Assembly: GCF_964199755.1 (NCBI RefSeq)
Contig: NC_133897.1
Location: forward strand, 125,256,125 to 125,320,124
Direction of reading: 5' to 3'
DNA length: 64,000 nt
Source of the DNA: Larus michahellis
Taxonomy: Eukaryota > Chordata > Aves > Charadriiformes > Laridae
Below are positions 38,151-50,890 of the stretch, one piece after another. Position numbers and translations under genes: made by a program. Numbering within the stretch: the stretch's first letter is position 1; each line of letters starts with the position of its first letter. The notes under the pieces are model-generated. The model made no database searches. It saw only the letters and a program-made list of their open reading frames with translations, and was not told where the DNA came from.

Positions 38151-41100
38151 CATTCTTAAACAGTACAGATAATCCTGTGAAATAAACTATTAGGCCGTCC
38201 AGAACAACTAGTCACATAATCTTTCCCTCTGTTAACCATATAAGACACAATAAGCAGAAACTTCTGCCTTTAAAAGTTTAGGTTATGTGAGACAAAAAGA
38301 AGATGGCTTGTCTGCCAACTTTATCACTAACTGGGAAATCCTATGTTCTACTGTCCTTGGCAGGTTCTCTCTGATAAACAACATGCGAGCTTAGGATCAT
38401 AAGAACTGAACTACAAAGAGCTTGTACTGTTCTTTTCTTTGTCTGTTTTGTATTGGAGAAGTAGAGAACTTGTAAGTAATTCAACTTGTGCAGACAGCTG
38501 TGGAGAAATAGAGCCATGCAGGATGTCTCTAGGAGCTAACAATGTCTTTAAACAACTACTTTTAATAATTTCCTTTTAAATTAAAAAAGGTATTAATAAA
38601 TGATTATTATTATGAATTATAAAATAATATTATTTTGAAAATTTTAATATGAATGATCTGCTACTCTGCAAACTGAAGAATAAAATCAAGGCCCAGTAAC
38701 TATAAAAACAGACTGAAAGTGGAAGAAGATGCTGATGAACACACTACAAGGAAACCAGATAATGTTGATCCTTCAGAAAGACCAAAGTTGCAGCCACCCA
38801 AAGTGGAAATATTGCTCCCTATCAGCATGCTCTCCTTGGCAAGAACGCAGGCTAAGTTAAGTTGGTTCATCATACTGACTGCACAAAGTCAAGCCTTTGG
38901 CCAGCATGAATACATCCTCAAATCTTTTAATTAAAAAATAACAGTAATGAATGCCATTCCTAACCCAGAAAAATGTCTTCTTTCAATATCCACTGCATCG
39001 AACTTATTCACTTGAACCCTTTAATTTATTAATAACATCTTCAGATGAACTCCTTTTTATTTTGTTCTATTTTAACTAATTTCCTGAAAACAGTAGATTT
39101 GCTCTTAATTTTCTGATTGCTTGCTTATTATGTTTACTCAGATTAGTACAATGTATTCAGAACTGATTTATTTCATTTTCATCAGATAAGAACAGATGAA
39201 ATAAGGACAAAGATAATCTGAAAGCTTTGGCTGTGCTTGCAGGTTAAATCTTGTATCATTAAAAGGGCTACTTTGTATGCCATTAAATGTAAGAGCGATA
39301 ATTGTACCAAATCATTTAGAGTTAGCTATTTCACTCTTCTAACAGGAGAGTCTCCTTAAAACATTTGTAATAATAAATGACAATTTTTAAAATTAAAACT
39401 TATTTGTGAAAATAAACTAGGTAATTCACATATACAAGACGTAATTTGCTTCCATTATACGTAGTACATTGTGTACTGCTGGTTCCTAGCAAGCAGCCTC
39501 TTCTGAAAATCAAGCCACTGGGCAGCTCTCCCAGCATTCCCTGGAAAATTTTAGGGACTTCTAATGCAATTAAACATGTGGCAGGTTTTTACCCTGGGAG
39601 AGAATTAATTCTCTTCTTTTCTTACTCCACTGACATCCACAAAATTGTCTTGGGAGGGGATAATATTAAAACACAAATTTCAACACGTTGATGACTTATA
39701 GGTTATGGATCAAAAGACAACACAGTCACCATTGATTAAAAAAATTAGAGTATTCAATCTATTCATAGATTTTAGTCTTCTAATTCTATTAAATTAATCC
39801 TTACATTTCTTCAACTGAATTTATATTGCCAATAATTATTTTTTAATAAAGGCTGAAAAAACACCTCAAGCTTAAAACCAAGACCAATTTGTGGGTTGGG
39901 ACCAGGTTTTGTGATATATTTACACCTTTCTTGATGAAAAGAATTTTTATATGAAATTACCATTGTGTGCCATCCTCGTCATACTTAGTCTAGATAAGTG
40001 TTGGGAGAAATCCAGAAGCAGTAGACTTTTCTGAGAATTTTCTGGCAGAGACACATTTTTCTAGGTGAGGTCCATAAATATCTGCCCTCTCCAGAAAAAA
40101 TTACTGTAAAAATTGTTTTCAAAGGCTAAATTTATATCTACACTAGCAAATAAAGTGGCATAGTGGTAGGAGCAGATACATAAAACAGTTTCTATTGAAG
40201 ATGGAATGACTTTTGTATAACTCTTAGGGAGGAAGGGATAACTTTGAGAAAGCTCTAGTCTTGTCCGACAGACCATTCTGGATTTGAATTCATTTTGTAC
40301 ATTCCTGGCTAGCATTTTTTGGTTGTATTTCATTGAAAAGAAATCCAGGTCCTGCTCCACAAGTCTGTTCCACGATATGAACCAAAGCAAGGTAATAAGA
40401 GGCAACTGAGAGATTATCTTAAGAAAATGACAATCCGAACTACTAATGTAAACATACCAAAAATAGCTCATCTATGGCTCTGTAACATATATCTCCTGTA
40501 AGTGTAAGGTCACCTATGCTTTTCAGGCAGGGGACAGACTAGATGATTGTGTGTTGCAGTGAAAAGCAAAGAGAAGAAAGTAATCAGGTCATGATTCTCT
40601 GTTCTTCAGGTGAAATCTGTATCAAAGAAATATATCAGAAGAAAATTGCTAAGTAGGGTGGGCAATAATATTAGGCCCAAGCACAGCTTTTTAAAATACA
40701 GTAGTAAAGCTCCAGTAAGTGTGCAAAACTCAATAATGATGTATGCATGTGGGAGTATGGGTTTACCTATGGATATATCTGATGTAAATGCAAACCGGAA
40801 TACATGCAAAATATCTACTGACTATACATTCAGTCACTTGTCATATAGATTATAAGAAAATCCACTCTTCTTTATCCACTTTATCCACAAAATCCACTAT
40901 AACAAAAGTCACACTTCTTTATTAGTGTTTTTGTAGATGTTCACATCCTGTTCTGAAGCATTAGCTTACAGAATTTTTAGGAAGACTGTCCAATCAGACA
41001 TTTGCATGAATTCAAATTTTGATAGACTTCGGCTTCAGAAGTTAAGTTTGTTCCGTTGTATTCATGAAGTAGCATAGAACTCTAAAGCATGCTTCCATTA

Positions 41101-43173
41101 AGTAAACTTCTTATTTCCGTTACGCCACTAAAGCTTTTTCTAGATAGCATTTTTACATGGTGGAGAGAAGAGGTTAAGTTCATAATCTAGGTAGACTTGA
41201 TAGCAAGAATCTTTACCAAAGAATTTTACTCAATTATATTCATCTGCTCTTCTTCATCATGCTTCTGCATAAAGCAATTTAAATCAACAGTTATCCTGCA
41301 TCTGGTTAGAGAAACGGTTACCTCCATTGCATTCTGCAAATGAAAGGGGACTTGGTACAAAGAGAGCTACAGGCTAAAGGCTGCCAGGAATGACACACTA
41401 AATGATGTGCCAAGCTGATTAAATAAATCCTTCTTCAAATAGAACCAGTTATACAAAAAAAGTGACAGATGTATATTTTCTGCTGGGATTTATACAACCA
41501 TCTGGCTTTGTAATTTCCAGATGGAAGTTTCACATTAAGTTCTCACACTGAGATTCTAAGGTATTTCAAAGATCTGTTTTCCTTTTTTTCAAGTATCTGT
41601 GGAATGGATGAAGTGCTCTCAGTACTTACTGTTGTTGCTGAGTAAGGAAAATCGAATTTTTACATAGTATGAGATCTATTACATTGCCAAATATTCCCTT
41701 AATAAATTCATTCTATTAAAAGCTGCTGCATGATTAATGAAAACAGTATCTTCAAAGACATTTTCAGAAAGTCAGAATTCCACAGCTCTTAACAAACTTT
41801 AATGAGACAATTAAGCCATAAAATCGTTTTCAGTCTTGCATTTGAGTTTAGTTGCTATATTTAACTTTATGCCATAAGGCAGTCTATCAAACTTGTCTTT
41901 TTACTGTTTCAGAACAACTTGTTAGCAACTAGGATTGTAAACAGGGCAAGGACAAATATACCAGGAATACGGACACTGAAAATTCAAGTTAGGGATGACA
42001 GAAGCACAAATGGAGATAGATAACACCAAGCTAAACAGCTAAAATAATATGTGTATATATATTAATAAAAGACAGGTTAAAAACTCCAGGAATTATATGC
42101 AGTCTAAACTCAAATGCTTCACAAAAGTGATTATAGCTGAATAATCCTATGCACGTGTGCAAATAATGGGTGAAATCATGGAAATCTCTGAGAAACTCAC
42201 AGACAAATGTTATTACCTGTGTAAAACCCTTACAGCATGACATCAGGGATGGCAGAGTGTTTCTGAAATGTTTTCTGTGATTTTCACCCAAGGAAGTTTG
42301 CACACACACATTAATTTCAGATTAAATTCACTGTTTTAGATCCTGAAGTTTCACAGTTATTAAATCTCAGATTTAGGGATCTGTTTGTTGTGGTGTGGGG
42401 AAAAAGAGCTCTCACATAGAGACAAGAGACATACATGAGAGACACACATCACTTTTTGTCTTTCCTCCTACTTTTGTATAATCCCAGACGGTTCTTTTGA
42501 ATCTATTTTAATATAAATATAAACCTCTCCTTCCACCACCTCACTATGACAAAAGCTGTCTCTTTAACTCAAAAACAATCCAGTTTTCTATTTTATACTT
42601 TTACCACCATCCAAATTCTCCCTGGGAGGCTTTGCTCATGTGCCTTACTTCAAATAGTTCCAGCTTCTCTCACTGGTTGATGTGAATTTCCTGCTGGGAC
42701 ACCCTGAAGACATCTTTCAGATTTATATTCATATCAAGGTGACATTTTTTTACATTCTAAACCACCTACAGAAAACTGTAGTAGATCTTTGTGACCTTCT
42801 TCCTACAGTCAGAAAATAAACCCCGCCCCTTATCTAACACTGGACGGCTACACATTTGATGGGCTACACAACGGTGTGCAATAAATCCCATGAAATAAGG
42901 TGCACAGCAGCTTGGGTGCAGCTAGGATCAAGGGGGATCATTTAAAAATGGGGCTGAACTAATGCAGGCTCCTAAACCATATACAAGTGAGGTGGGTATT
43001 TTTTTTTCAATATAATCTGGGCCAGCCCACAGCCATATCTCCCTCAGAGGAGCTCTCCCGATTCAGGATTTATGCATCTTTTTTCCAAAAAGCTGCAACT
43101 CCTAGAGACAGCTCTACCACTATGGGATCACAGAAATCAGGAACAGAATTATCCATTTGAGCTTTCTGCTCCC
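38151..43173. other. AT-rich former intron, possible CR1 trace
   Basis: Around 40525-40550 the run AGGCAGGGGACAGACTAGAT recalls a CR1 3' tail but stops before the diagnostic part. TTTATCCAC-type 9-bp units are repeated three times at about 40872-40898. A long minus-strand frame at 40061-40471 (136 codons) shows no recognisable domain and is not called as a gene. Confidence 0.4.
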
Positions 43174-43290
43174 TCAGCCTGACCCTAGTTTTTGGTTGTC
43201 CAGCTGTTCAAACCAGTAAAGGAAAGGAGAACGTACGTTCCATACGTATGGAAGTCTTTGACAATATGACAACTCTTCTGCCTGCACAAG
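43174..43290 (-). pseudogene. Tentative PXDNL-like exon: peroxidase domain segment after the catalytic exon
   Basis: The minus-strand frame reads CQRLPYVWNVRSPFLYWFEQ then LDN. It can be aligned to the peroxidasin segment QRGRDHG-I-PPYV-F-R---L----FEDLQN if the GRDHG codons are deleted. The order, between the long catalytic exon (49.9 kb) and the candidate at 30.5 kb, is right. No convincing splice sites were found and the match is short, so chance is possible. A perfect 16-bp palindrome (TTCCATACGTATGGAA, 43238-43253) lies in it. Confidence 0.25.
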
Positions 43291-46123
43291 AGGATCTCGG
43301 TACTTAACACAGTGTTCACTTGCTGAATTCCACGCTATCTTACTGAGCATGTTAAGACACACAGCTTTCTTCAGTTACTATGGTTTGGAGAACATGTGCT
43401 TCACAACAAAATCTTCTCTTTCCTTTTTGAGCTGCAAAAGTTAAAGTACAACATACTTAACACTTCCCCCTTTGCCTTTCAACTTATGCTTGAGCTTCAG
43501 AACTATTTCACCTTTTTTTGTCCCTTCTGTAGAGCATTGTTTGGGCCACAGTTCCCTGTAAATCCTTGCAGTCTGTATACAGTATTTACTATGCCAATTA
43601 TTATGTTTACAGAGTAGCTTCATATTCAGGGTAATGACCGATAACTCAAAACCAGCTTGACTAATTTTCTTCTTACTTGCAGAAAAACACTACTGGGAGT
43701 TACGCCACAAAAAAAATAATTACTAAATAACTACACAATACTAAAATGTTGAGAATCCACCCTAGGTCACATAGGTTCAAAATCTGTGTCCCTGAGGTAG
43801 CATAAAACTCCTTTGTAGTCCTAAACTGTCTGCAGATATTATATTCTTTCTAAACTGCCAGCAGAGGACAAATTAGTCATTCGATATTATACACACTATA
43901 ATCATCACAGTTGCAAACAACAATAATTATTAACTCTGGTAAATGAGAAGCAGTCCTCTTCAGCTGTAATTAATACTTAAAAGAAATTCAACTACGTGGA
44001 CAGTTTGAAGCTGCTAACAGGAAATAAACACTGAAAGTAAGTTCAAAGCAGGATATTTACATTAATGGAGAACCTTTAGCCACTCCCTCTGTTGGCAAAA
44101 ATATGGATATATTTTTTCAGAGGCTTTTTTGTTCTTACAGTATTGCTGAAAGTAAGAAAAATGTTCAACACAAGCTTTTTAACAGGGCACTTGACCAAGA
44201 AACTGCAACTTTTTGAAGCTAGAATTGCCTTTTCAAAACTTAGTTCACCCTTCTTTTTACTACATATCCTGCCACAGTATGTAATATTAGCATGTGAAGA
44301 TATGTTAAATAACAATTCTAGCATTTTAAAAAATATTTAGTTTGGAATTGGACGTTACAACTGCTACTGCTGTTCCAGAGTATTGCAGATCTTTGCAGCA
44401 GTCTTGCCAAATTTTTAAATCCATCTTTGGAAGTCTGCTGTAGCTGACATATTACTGAGGACAGTCTGCTTTTAAGAGGACATTAGGCTGGACTTGCTTG
44501 ATGTTGTCACCATTACCATGGGGTACATGAGCCAAAGACAGTAAATTGTGGGGTCGTGAATACTCCAGGATTTTCATACAAAAATCTAGTTAGTGGGCAA
44601 TATACAAATAAATAAATATAACAAAGGAATTATAGATGTCACCTGAGTATTAAACATTATTTCGAACACTGATAATGAGGCAAAAGATGAAAACAGACAA
44701 AGAATGCAAGTATGGGAAAGGGTATTATTTGTTTTCATGTTAAATATTTTTAATTACTTTAGCTTATTTCTTAAATATAATTATCAGATTTTTTGACCTT
44801 CCACTGTTGTTTTGGATATGATTTGGCCTTACCTTCTGTTGAAACACATTTTCAAACTCCAGTTAACACATCTTATTTATCATTAAATTAGTTTCAAATA
44901 GTTCATTACTTTTATAGTTTTGATTTATAATAGGCAAAAAATCTAGAATCAAAACAAGCAGCTGGAAATTTGCTGAAAGCACACCTACCTTCGTTATCTA
45001 CATTACAATATATCATACCCTCTTCTCTGTCAGCATTTTATGTTTTCAGAACTAAGACTTGAAGAAGAGACCAAAAGTTTTCAATTATTATTTGTTGCTT
45101 ATAAAAGGCTTTTAAAATTAATTTCTTCACAAATTCTTGGTCATAGCAATGTGACAGCAGCACATAGCATCTTTCAAGACCTTTTAGAGTAAAAATTTTT
45201 CATGATAGTGACAGATTCTCATTAGAAATCACTATTTTCAGATTTAATAAAGTTAGCTCAAAATAAATAAATAATAGCAAAGCAAGAGAAGTTACATGCC
45301 TTCTCTGTTCTGTCTCAGGGTCCAATAAATGATCCTTAATTTTAGGTTAAAATTCTCCTTTTTTTTTTTTTCTCCTTTATGTCACATTTTATAGCATAAT
45401 AAGGCAGCATGGGAAGATAAGATGATACATTCATTGTTTAAACTGGAGTTTACTACTAAATCTTGGAATCTTTTACATAAGGTACTATTGTTATACCCTG
45501 TTTGCCCCTGTTTCAGAAATTTTTAAGATTGAGTCTGGTTAGCTGAGCAGGAAAATGGCCAGTCCTTGGGCCCTGAAATGAGACAGTAAAATAATCACTT
45601 ATATTTGGCTATATCACGGCCTCCCCGCAGCCAGAACACTTGTCCTCGCCTCTAAGATTGTTTGCAGTCCAGCTTAATCAGCAGTTCAAGAAGAAGGAAT
45701 GATTCCTTCATATAGTCATAGTGAATCAACCAGGATACTTGGAAAGAAAGAGGCTATTTTTTTTATCAACATTTTGGGTATGCAGCTTTTACCTTGAAGG
45801 ATTTCTGGGTTTGAAGAAGCATAACCAGAAATATAACATTAGGAAGCAGTATGGAAACGTGCATAGAATCGTAACTGCTTCTGATGGCCACTGTGAATGT
45901 GTGGTGACAGATGCAGAAGTCTGGGGTTTATGTTATAAAGAAAGAAAATCAGAAAACCCTAACTATAATTAGCGACTGTAGCACGCACTAAGGAAGTTTG
46001 AAAAATTCTCACATGTAGAAGAGACAACAGAGAATTACAAACATGATTCAAGGCCTGGAGATTTAATTAAAGACTAGTTAGGTGATTTATTTACTGATTT
46101 GTGGTAAGAAGCCATTTAATCAT
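43291..46123. other. AT-rich former intron, nothing recognised
   Basis: No exon or transposon could be supported. A poly-T run sits at about 45358-45371. Confidence 0.4.
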
Positions 46124-46700
46124 TGTCATGGTTTAACCCCAGCTGGCAACTAAGCACCACGCAGTCACTTGCTCACTTTCCCCCTGGTGGGATGGGGAAG
46201 AGATTTGGAAGGGTAAAAGTGATACAACTTGTGGGTTGAGATAAAGACAATTTAATAAAATAAAACAAGCAATGCAAGGAATTCATTCACTACTTCCTAT
46301 TGTCAGGCAGATGTTCATCCATCCGCAGGAAAGCAGGGCTCCATCATGCATAATGGTTACTTGGGAAGACAAACACCATCACTCCTAATGTACCTCGCTT
46401 CCTCCTTCTTCCCCCAGCTTTACATGCTGAGCATGACGTTATATGGTATGGAATATCCCTTTGGTTAACTGGGGTCAGCTCTCCCAGCTGCGTCCCCTCC
46501 CGGCTTCTTGTGCACCCCCAGCTTACTTGCTGGCGGGGCGGTGTGAGGAACAGAAAAGGCCTTGATGCTGTGCAAGCACTGTTCAGCAATAACAAAAACA
46601 TCTCTGCGTTATCAACACTGTCTTCAGCACATACCCAAAACATAGCCCCATAGTAGCCACTAGGAAGAAAATTAACTGTATCCCAGCCAAATCCAGGACA
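46124..46700 (-). mobile_element. Complete solo LTR of an avian ERVL-type element, TSD ATCAT
   Basis: A 577-bp element begins TGTCATGG and ends CCAGGACA. It is flanked by a perfect 5-bp direct repeat ATCAT (46119-46123 and 46701-46705), the target-site duplication expected for ERVL-class integration. In minus orientation it shows the layout of an abundant avian LTR family: a TGTCCTGG start, a GGGATATTCCATACC block, a degenerate TATA box (CATGTAAA) and TATTAAATTGTCTTTATCTC as the polyadenylation region near the 3' end. No internal retroviral sequence is present, so the provirus was reduced to one LTR by recombination. It lies in a former intron of the PXDNL-like gene, in the same orientation as that gene. 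Confidence 0.92.
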
Positions 46701-46705
46701 ATCAT

Positions 46706-46895
46706 CCAGTGTAGAGCTGCTAAATGCTTTGCCTTTGAAGTCATGAGATGAAAGAGAATGATAAATGCCATCGAAGTCAAATTTTAGTCTTGTGTTAAGA
46801 CTGTCTCTTAGTGCTGCATTGAGCTGTCCTACTCTCCCTCTATGCTTTGGCTGGTACACCAGTAAAACATAAACTCCAACAGCTTTTAGCTAAAT
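46706..46895 (-). other. Open frame of unknown identity ending at the LTR insertion site
   Basis: On the minus strand about 63 codons are open from 46895 to the LTR, including HRGRVGQLNAALRDSLNTRL and FDFDGIYHSLSSHDFKG. If the LTR and one copy of its target duplication are removed, the frame ends at once with D-D and a TAA. I recognise no family and see no start codon context or splice sites, so it is probably chance. Confidence 0.12.
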
Positions 46896-49869
46896 GACAA
46901 TTCAGAAAGTGACAACTGAGTATAAGGAGTACTGTGGGAATTTAAATTATTTAGAATTATAATTTTCCCCAATTTATCTCTCAATCTAGTGGTAAAATCC
47001 TTAACCACAGTCATAACTGAATCATGAAAATTATTTATTAGACACTATACTAAATCTAAATTATAAACTATAAGTACTGTAAAATTACCACTCCTTAGAC
47101 AAAACTACAGTGTCATAAGCTTGATTACTTGAGATGCTAAAACTTAATTACAGAAAGACACATTAGAACTGGTCCCACTCTTGTACCAGCAGTTATGTCT
47201 TCAACCTTAAGTACAAGCCACAAGTTGATGCTCAGAGATGTGTCACATAGTCTACAAAAATACACGTAAAGTATGGTAGAAACTCGTAACTTGACAGATT
47301 TTTTGAAAGTTATTTTCTAATTTTCTTGAATTGAAAACAATTTAATAGGTACAATTTCATGGATAATAACACTCTGTAAATATAAAAAACCAGCACCGGT
47401 TCATGAACAAATACATTTTTCATGTCTTACGACCTTTGGAAATCTTCCTGATATTCTCATATTAGTATTACAAATGAATGCTAATATCCTCAGAAAGCAG
47501 CTACGGAAATATAGATCTACATAGGAAAAATATTAGGGATTGAACAGATGTATTTCATGCCCAGCACTAGGTTCCTCTTTAAACAGCTAATATAATAATT
47601 AGGTTAATATATGCTTTAAAAACACATAATCTTAGTGAAGAAAATCTTCGTTTCATAACATTAAATATACTGCTTGAACAAGAGTAACCAGTTGTCTCCA
47701 AACACAAGCAGCATTTCCCTTCTTTAAAAAACAAAGAAACCCCCCCCCAAAAAAACAGTGAGAGGGGAGAGAAAATAAATAAACAAATAAAATAAAATTC
47801 CCAAACTCAAATTTCCATGTAGTCTTTAAAAGCATACTAAATTGATATTTGCAACTTATCTGTTATTAGCACTTGTGCCCTTCAAACTCTTCAGCTGAAC
47901 TGGAAAAACATATTAAGAAGAAACATTTTTTAACAAATGAAAGTATTAAGGTACATTAGATCAGCTTACATTCAGCAGCTACGATTCACTTCATACATCC
48001 CTGAAAACATTTCAGCTTGGCCCTGTCCTCCCAAAGCTGCTGTTCTGTATGCTCCCTTAGGTCCTTCAGCTCAACGAAGAGCTCTCAAAATTCAGTTTTA
48101 TTATGATTATGAAACCAGTCTTTCATAGGCATTGTAACCTTCTAAGCATGAAATAGTCCACGCTAAAGCCCCACAGTCTTGTTGGGAGTAGAATACTTTT
48201 ATGAGCAATGTTATTTGCTGTATCAAGGTCTTCCACAGCTACAAACAGAAAACAAAATCAACATTGGACAGGCTGGCTCTTGAACAAAGGAACCTGTATA
48301 GTTTGTAAGACTGGAAGAAATTAGGATATCACACTTTGAAGTTAAATCTTTTAGATTATAAATGGCTATACATCAAATAAACTATCCATGCAGTTTTTAT
48401 GGTATAATTTTTGGCTGGATTAAGATCTGCTCAATTAAAAATAAGTTATATGAACTAAAAAAAAAGTAAGATGCAATAGAAAAATGAAGGTCAGGCATCA
48501 AAAGTCTTCAATACACAGGTAAACTCCATTTTGCCCATTCATTTTAGTGCTTTTCTGTTTGAAAACCTGAGAAATTTACAAACCGTTCAAACCGTTGTTT
48601 GGGTTGTTTTCTGTCAACACATTTTATTTGTAAACACAGGTGGAAAGCTGTTTTTTAAATGTATACTGCACCAAAGTATCCCAAATAAGAAATGCTAAAT
48701 GTTGTTGCAATTTTGCACGGAGGAAGAGTTGTATATTAAGGTCTCTCAGTCTGATCTGCTGTTTCTATAATGACAAGGTAGTATTTAGGGTTTCGGCTTT
48801 GATGGAAGCCTTTTCCTCCCTTTTAGTGACGTTGTTTAACTTCTAAAACCAATTGCAGTTTCAGATCTTCCAAGGTGTCTAGAAGGTGGATGACAGGTTT
48901 GCCTGTTTGTTTTGACAGGACCAGTAAGTTCGTCTTGGCTTGTGCACTTCTAAAAGTGTAATTTTTCCACAAATACTATTAGCAGCGCCTACAATACATA
49001 CTAAGGTGAATGAGCAGTTCAAAAGACTATCTCACATGAAAGCTCATGGAAAGGCAACTTTACTTTGGATGTGAATCAAGCGTCAATAAACTTGCAAATC
49101 CACAGAAAAATCTATTCTCACAAATGTACCCCAGGAACAACTTACACGACAGCATTGTTAATCAACCAGTTCACAATTAGATGGAACTTCATAAAATTAT
49201 ATTTTGCTTTCCTTCTCTTTGACAAGTTTTATGAACCAAAGAAATAGTCTTCATTTTTGTCACAAGCTGAGTTTTAAACCTGATTTTATCTCTTTTGCCT
49301 GCTACAGCAAGATATTTTCAGCTGCTTTTATTCTGAGAGAGGTCTTCAATTTTTAGTAGAGTAAATCTCAACTATATATTGGGATTGCATTTCAGTAATT
49401 ATTTTTATTATACAGTCAAGATACTCTGCTTTCATCACTAAAAAGAGACACTTCAAAGCTAATAGTAAAACTGACATTAAGGAGGAATGAAGAAAGAAAT
49501 AGAGATTGAAGAATCAAATACAGGACCAATACATAAAATAATGCATATTCATTTGCATCTGTCTGAAAAGTACATTATTGTCTTTTAATGAAATAAACTA
49601 ATAACTTTGATACTTTATTCAAGTTATTTATTTATAAAACACTTTGTAAGACTGAAGATGGTTATGTGTGTATTTTGAAGGAGATAAACCAAAAGAGAAC
49701 AACAAATTAAACAGAAATCCAAGAGAGTCACAGAAAGGAATAAGAAGGATTACTCAAGCAAGAAAAAATACGTAAGCAGAACAGTTAAAGAATGAAAGCA
49801 AATAAAATGTGTAAATGTCAGACAGAGAGAAGAATAGAAATAGTTTAGGAAGCTGAGGAAAGAGGGAGA
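46896..49869. other. AT-rich former intron, nothing recognised
   Basis: A C- and A-homopolymer-rich patch at about 47740-47760 and a purine-rich A/AATA stretch to 47800 are the only features noted. Confidence 0.4.
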
Positions 49870-50890
49870 AGAAGGGATTGACCTGGAATTAAATAAACTT
49901 TTTTTGTACCTCTTGCTTGACCAAAACCATTCCTAAGTAAATTCATGGAAATAAAAAAAGGATTTTGTATGATTCATATTTTAGAGGAAGCTTTCATCAG
50001 TACAATTGTAAAACCAAAGTCTCATTCAACCAATGGAGAACAAGATTGATCCACATTTGACCAAACTTACAAGCAACTGTTGCAAATATATGACTAATTC
50101 CCATCATTTAGACTGGGGTTATAACCTTTGTAATTGCCCATCAGTTTCATGCACACTCATCAAATGCCTCAGGTAGCCAGTGACTGAATGTGATAAGTTG
50201 CATCCCAGCACAAACCATCTCTCTGACTTCCCTATCAGCAATGTCTCCATCCCAGCAGGAGGTCGTTTTCAGCAGTTCCCTGGCCATGAGGTTATGTTTG
50301 TGAAACCACAGCGTATGCAAAGTGATTAGTCCCAACTGCTCATTTGCTCTGTAGCCTGCTGTAAGAAAGCAAGGTAAAGTAAAACAGTGCTTTCATTTTC
50401 CTCTTATTTAGTTGGTGGACCTGTGGCAAACAGCAGTAAGCGCTTTCAGGATGAAAGATGAAAACTTTCCTTGAGACCATATTGACTAGCTTTGTCTCTT
50501 AGGTTTTCCAATTCTCTCTGAGCTTCCACATGTATTAGAAGCATCAATATGCAAAATGAGATGCTTAAGTTGCTCCCTTGCATAAACTGAGGTTATTATG
50601 AGAGTACTGCCACAAACTGGCTCAAGCGAGCAAAAAGCATAAATTTTGAATTTGCTGCTCAAGGATCATCATGAGGAGTAACAATGGGAAAACAAGCTGG
50701 AAAACCTCCTTTGTTGAATACTGTTTTAGGAAGTTTCTCTGTAAGTCCATCTCCAATTTCAGCCAATCCTATATATTCCTGATAGAGTGGCAGCCCACGA
50801 TTATCCAGAAGCAATGTTGGGAAAGCAGTCAAATATTCCACAATGCAGCATCAGTGGCATGGTTTGAATTCCACAGTGCAAATACACTGA
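49870..50890 (-). pseudogene. PXDNL: Heme-peroxidase domain exon of PXDNL-like gene, inactivated
   Basis: Peroxidasins are secreted heme peroxidases; PXDN uses hypobromous acid to cross-link collagen IV. On the minus strand, in order, are LTAF-x2-LLL (50.86 kb); ACFPIVTPHDDP and KFMLFAR (50.7 kb); PVCGS, SVYAREQLKH and HIDASN-x-CGSSER (50.6 kb); and RANEQLGL-x-x-LHTLWFHKHN with WDGDIADREVREMV and HWLPEAF (50.35-50.16 kb). Then follow NYKGYNPSLNDG, IFATVACKFGQMWINLVL and LLRNGFGQA (50.15-49.9 kb). RANE keeps the catalytic Arg and the heme-linked Glu. The block with the distal His (FLDHDL) is deleted, and the proximal ligand FGH is FGQ. At least two frameshifts and several stops occur. Similarity is to peroxidasin-type enzymes rather than MPO or TPO, and the N-x-TL after the proximal-ligand block favours PXDNL. 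The frame is broken at many points, so no protein can be made. Confidence 0.9.

Noticed and set aside
40061..40471. 136-codon open frame on the minus strand
   Set aside because: No recognisable domain, composition typical of AT-rich chance frames, and no match to peroxidasin despite lying in the former intron.
40525..40550. Possible CR1 3' tail
   Set aside because: Only the AGGCAGGGG...GACTAGATGAT part is seen; the diagnostic CCTTCCAACC and terminal repeat are missing.
43238..43253. 16-bp perfect palindrome TTCCATACGTATGGAA
   Set aside because: Short palindromes of this size occur by chance in 64 kb of AT-rich DNA; no associated element.
46344..46859. 171-codon minus-strand frame
   Set aside because: Most of it is the sense strand of the solo LTR; the remainder is the unexplained flank discussed separately.
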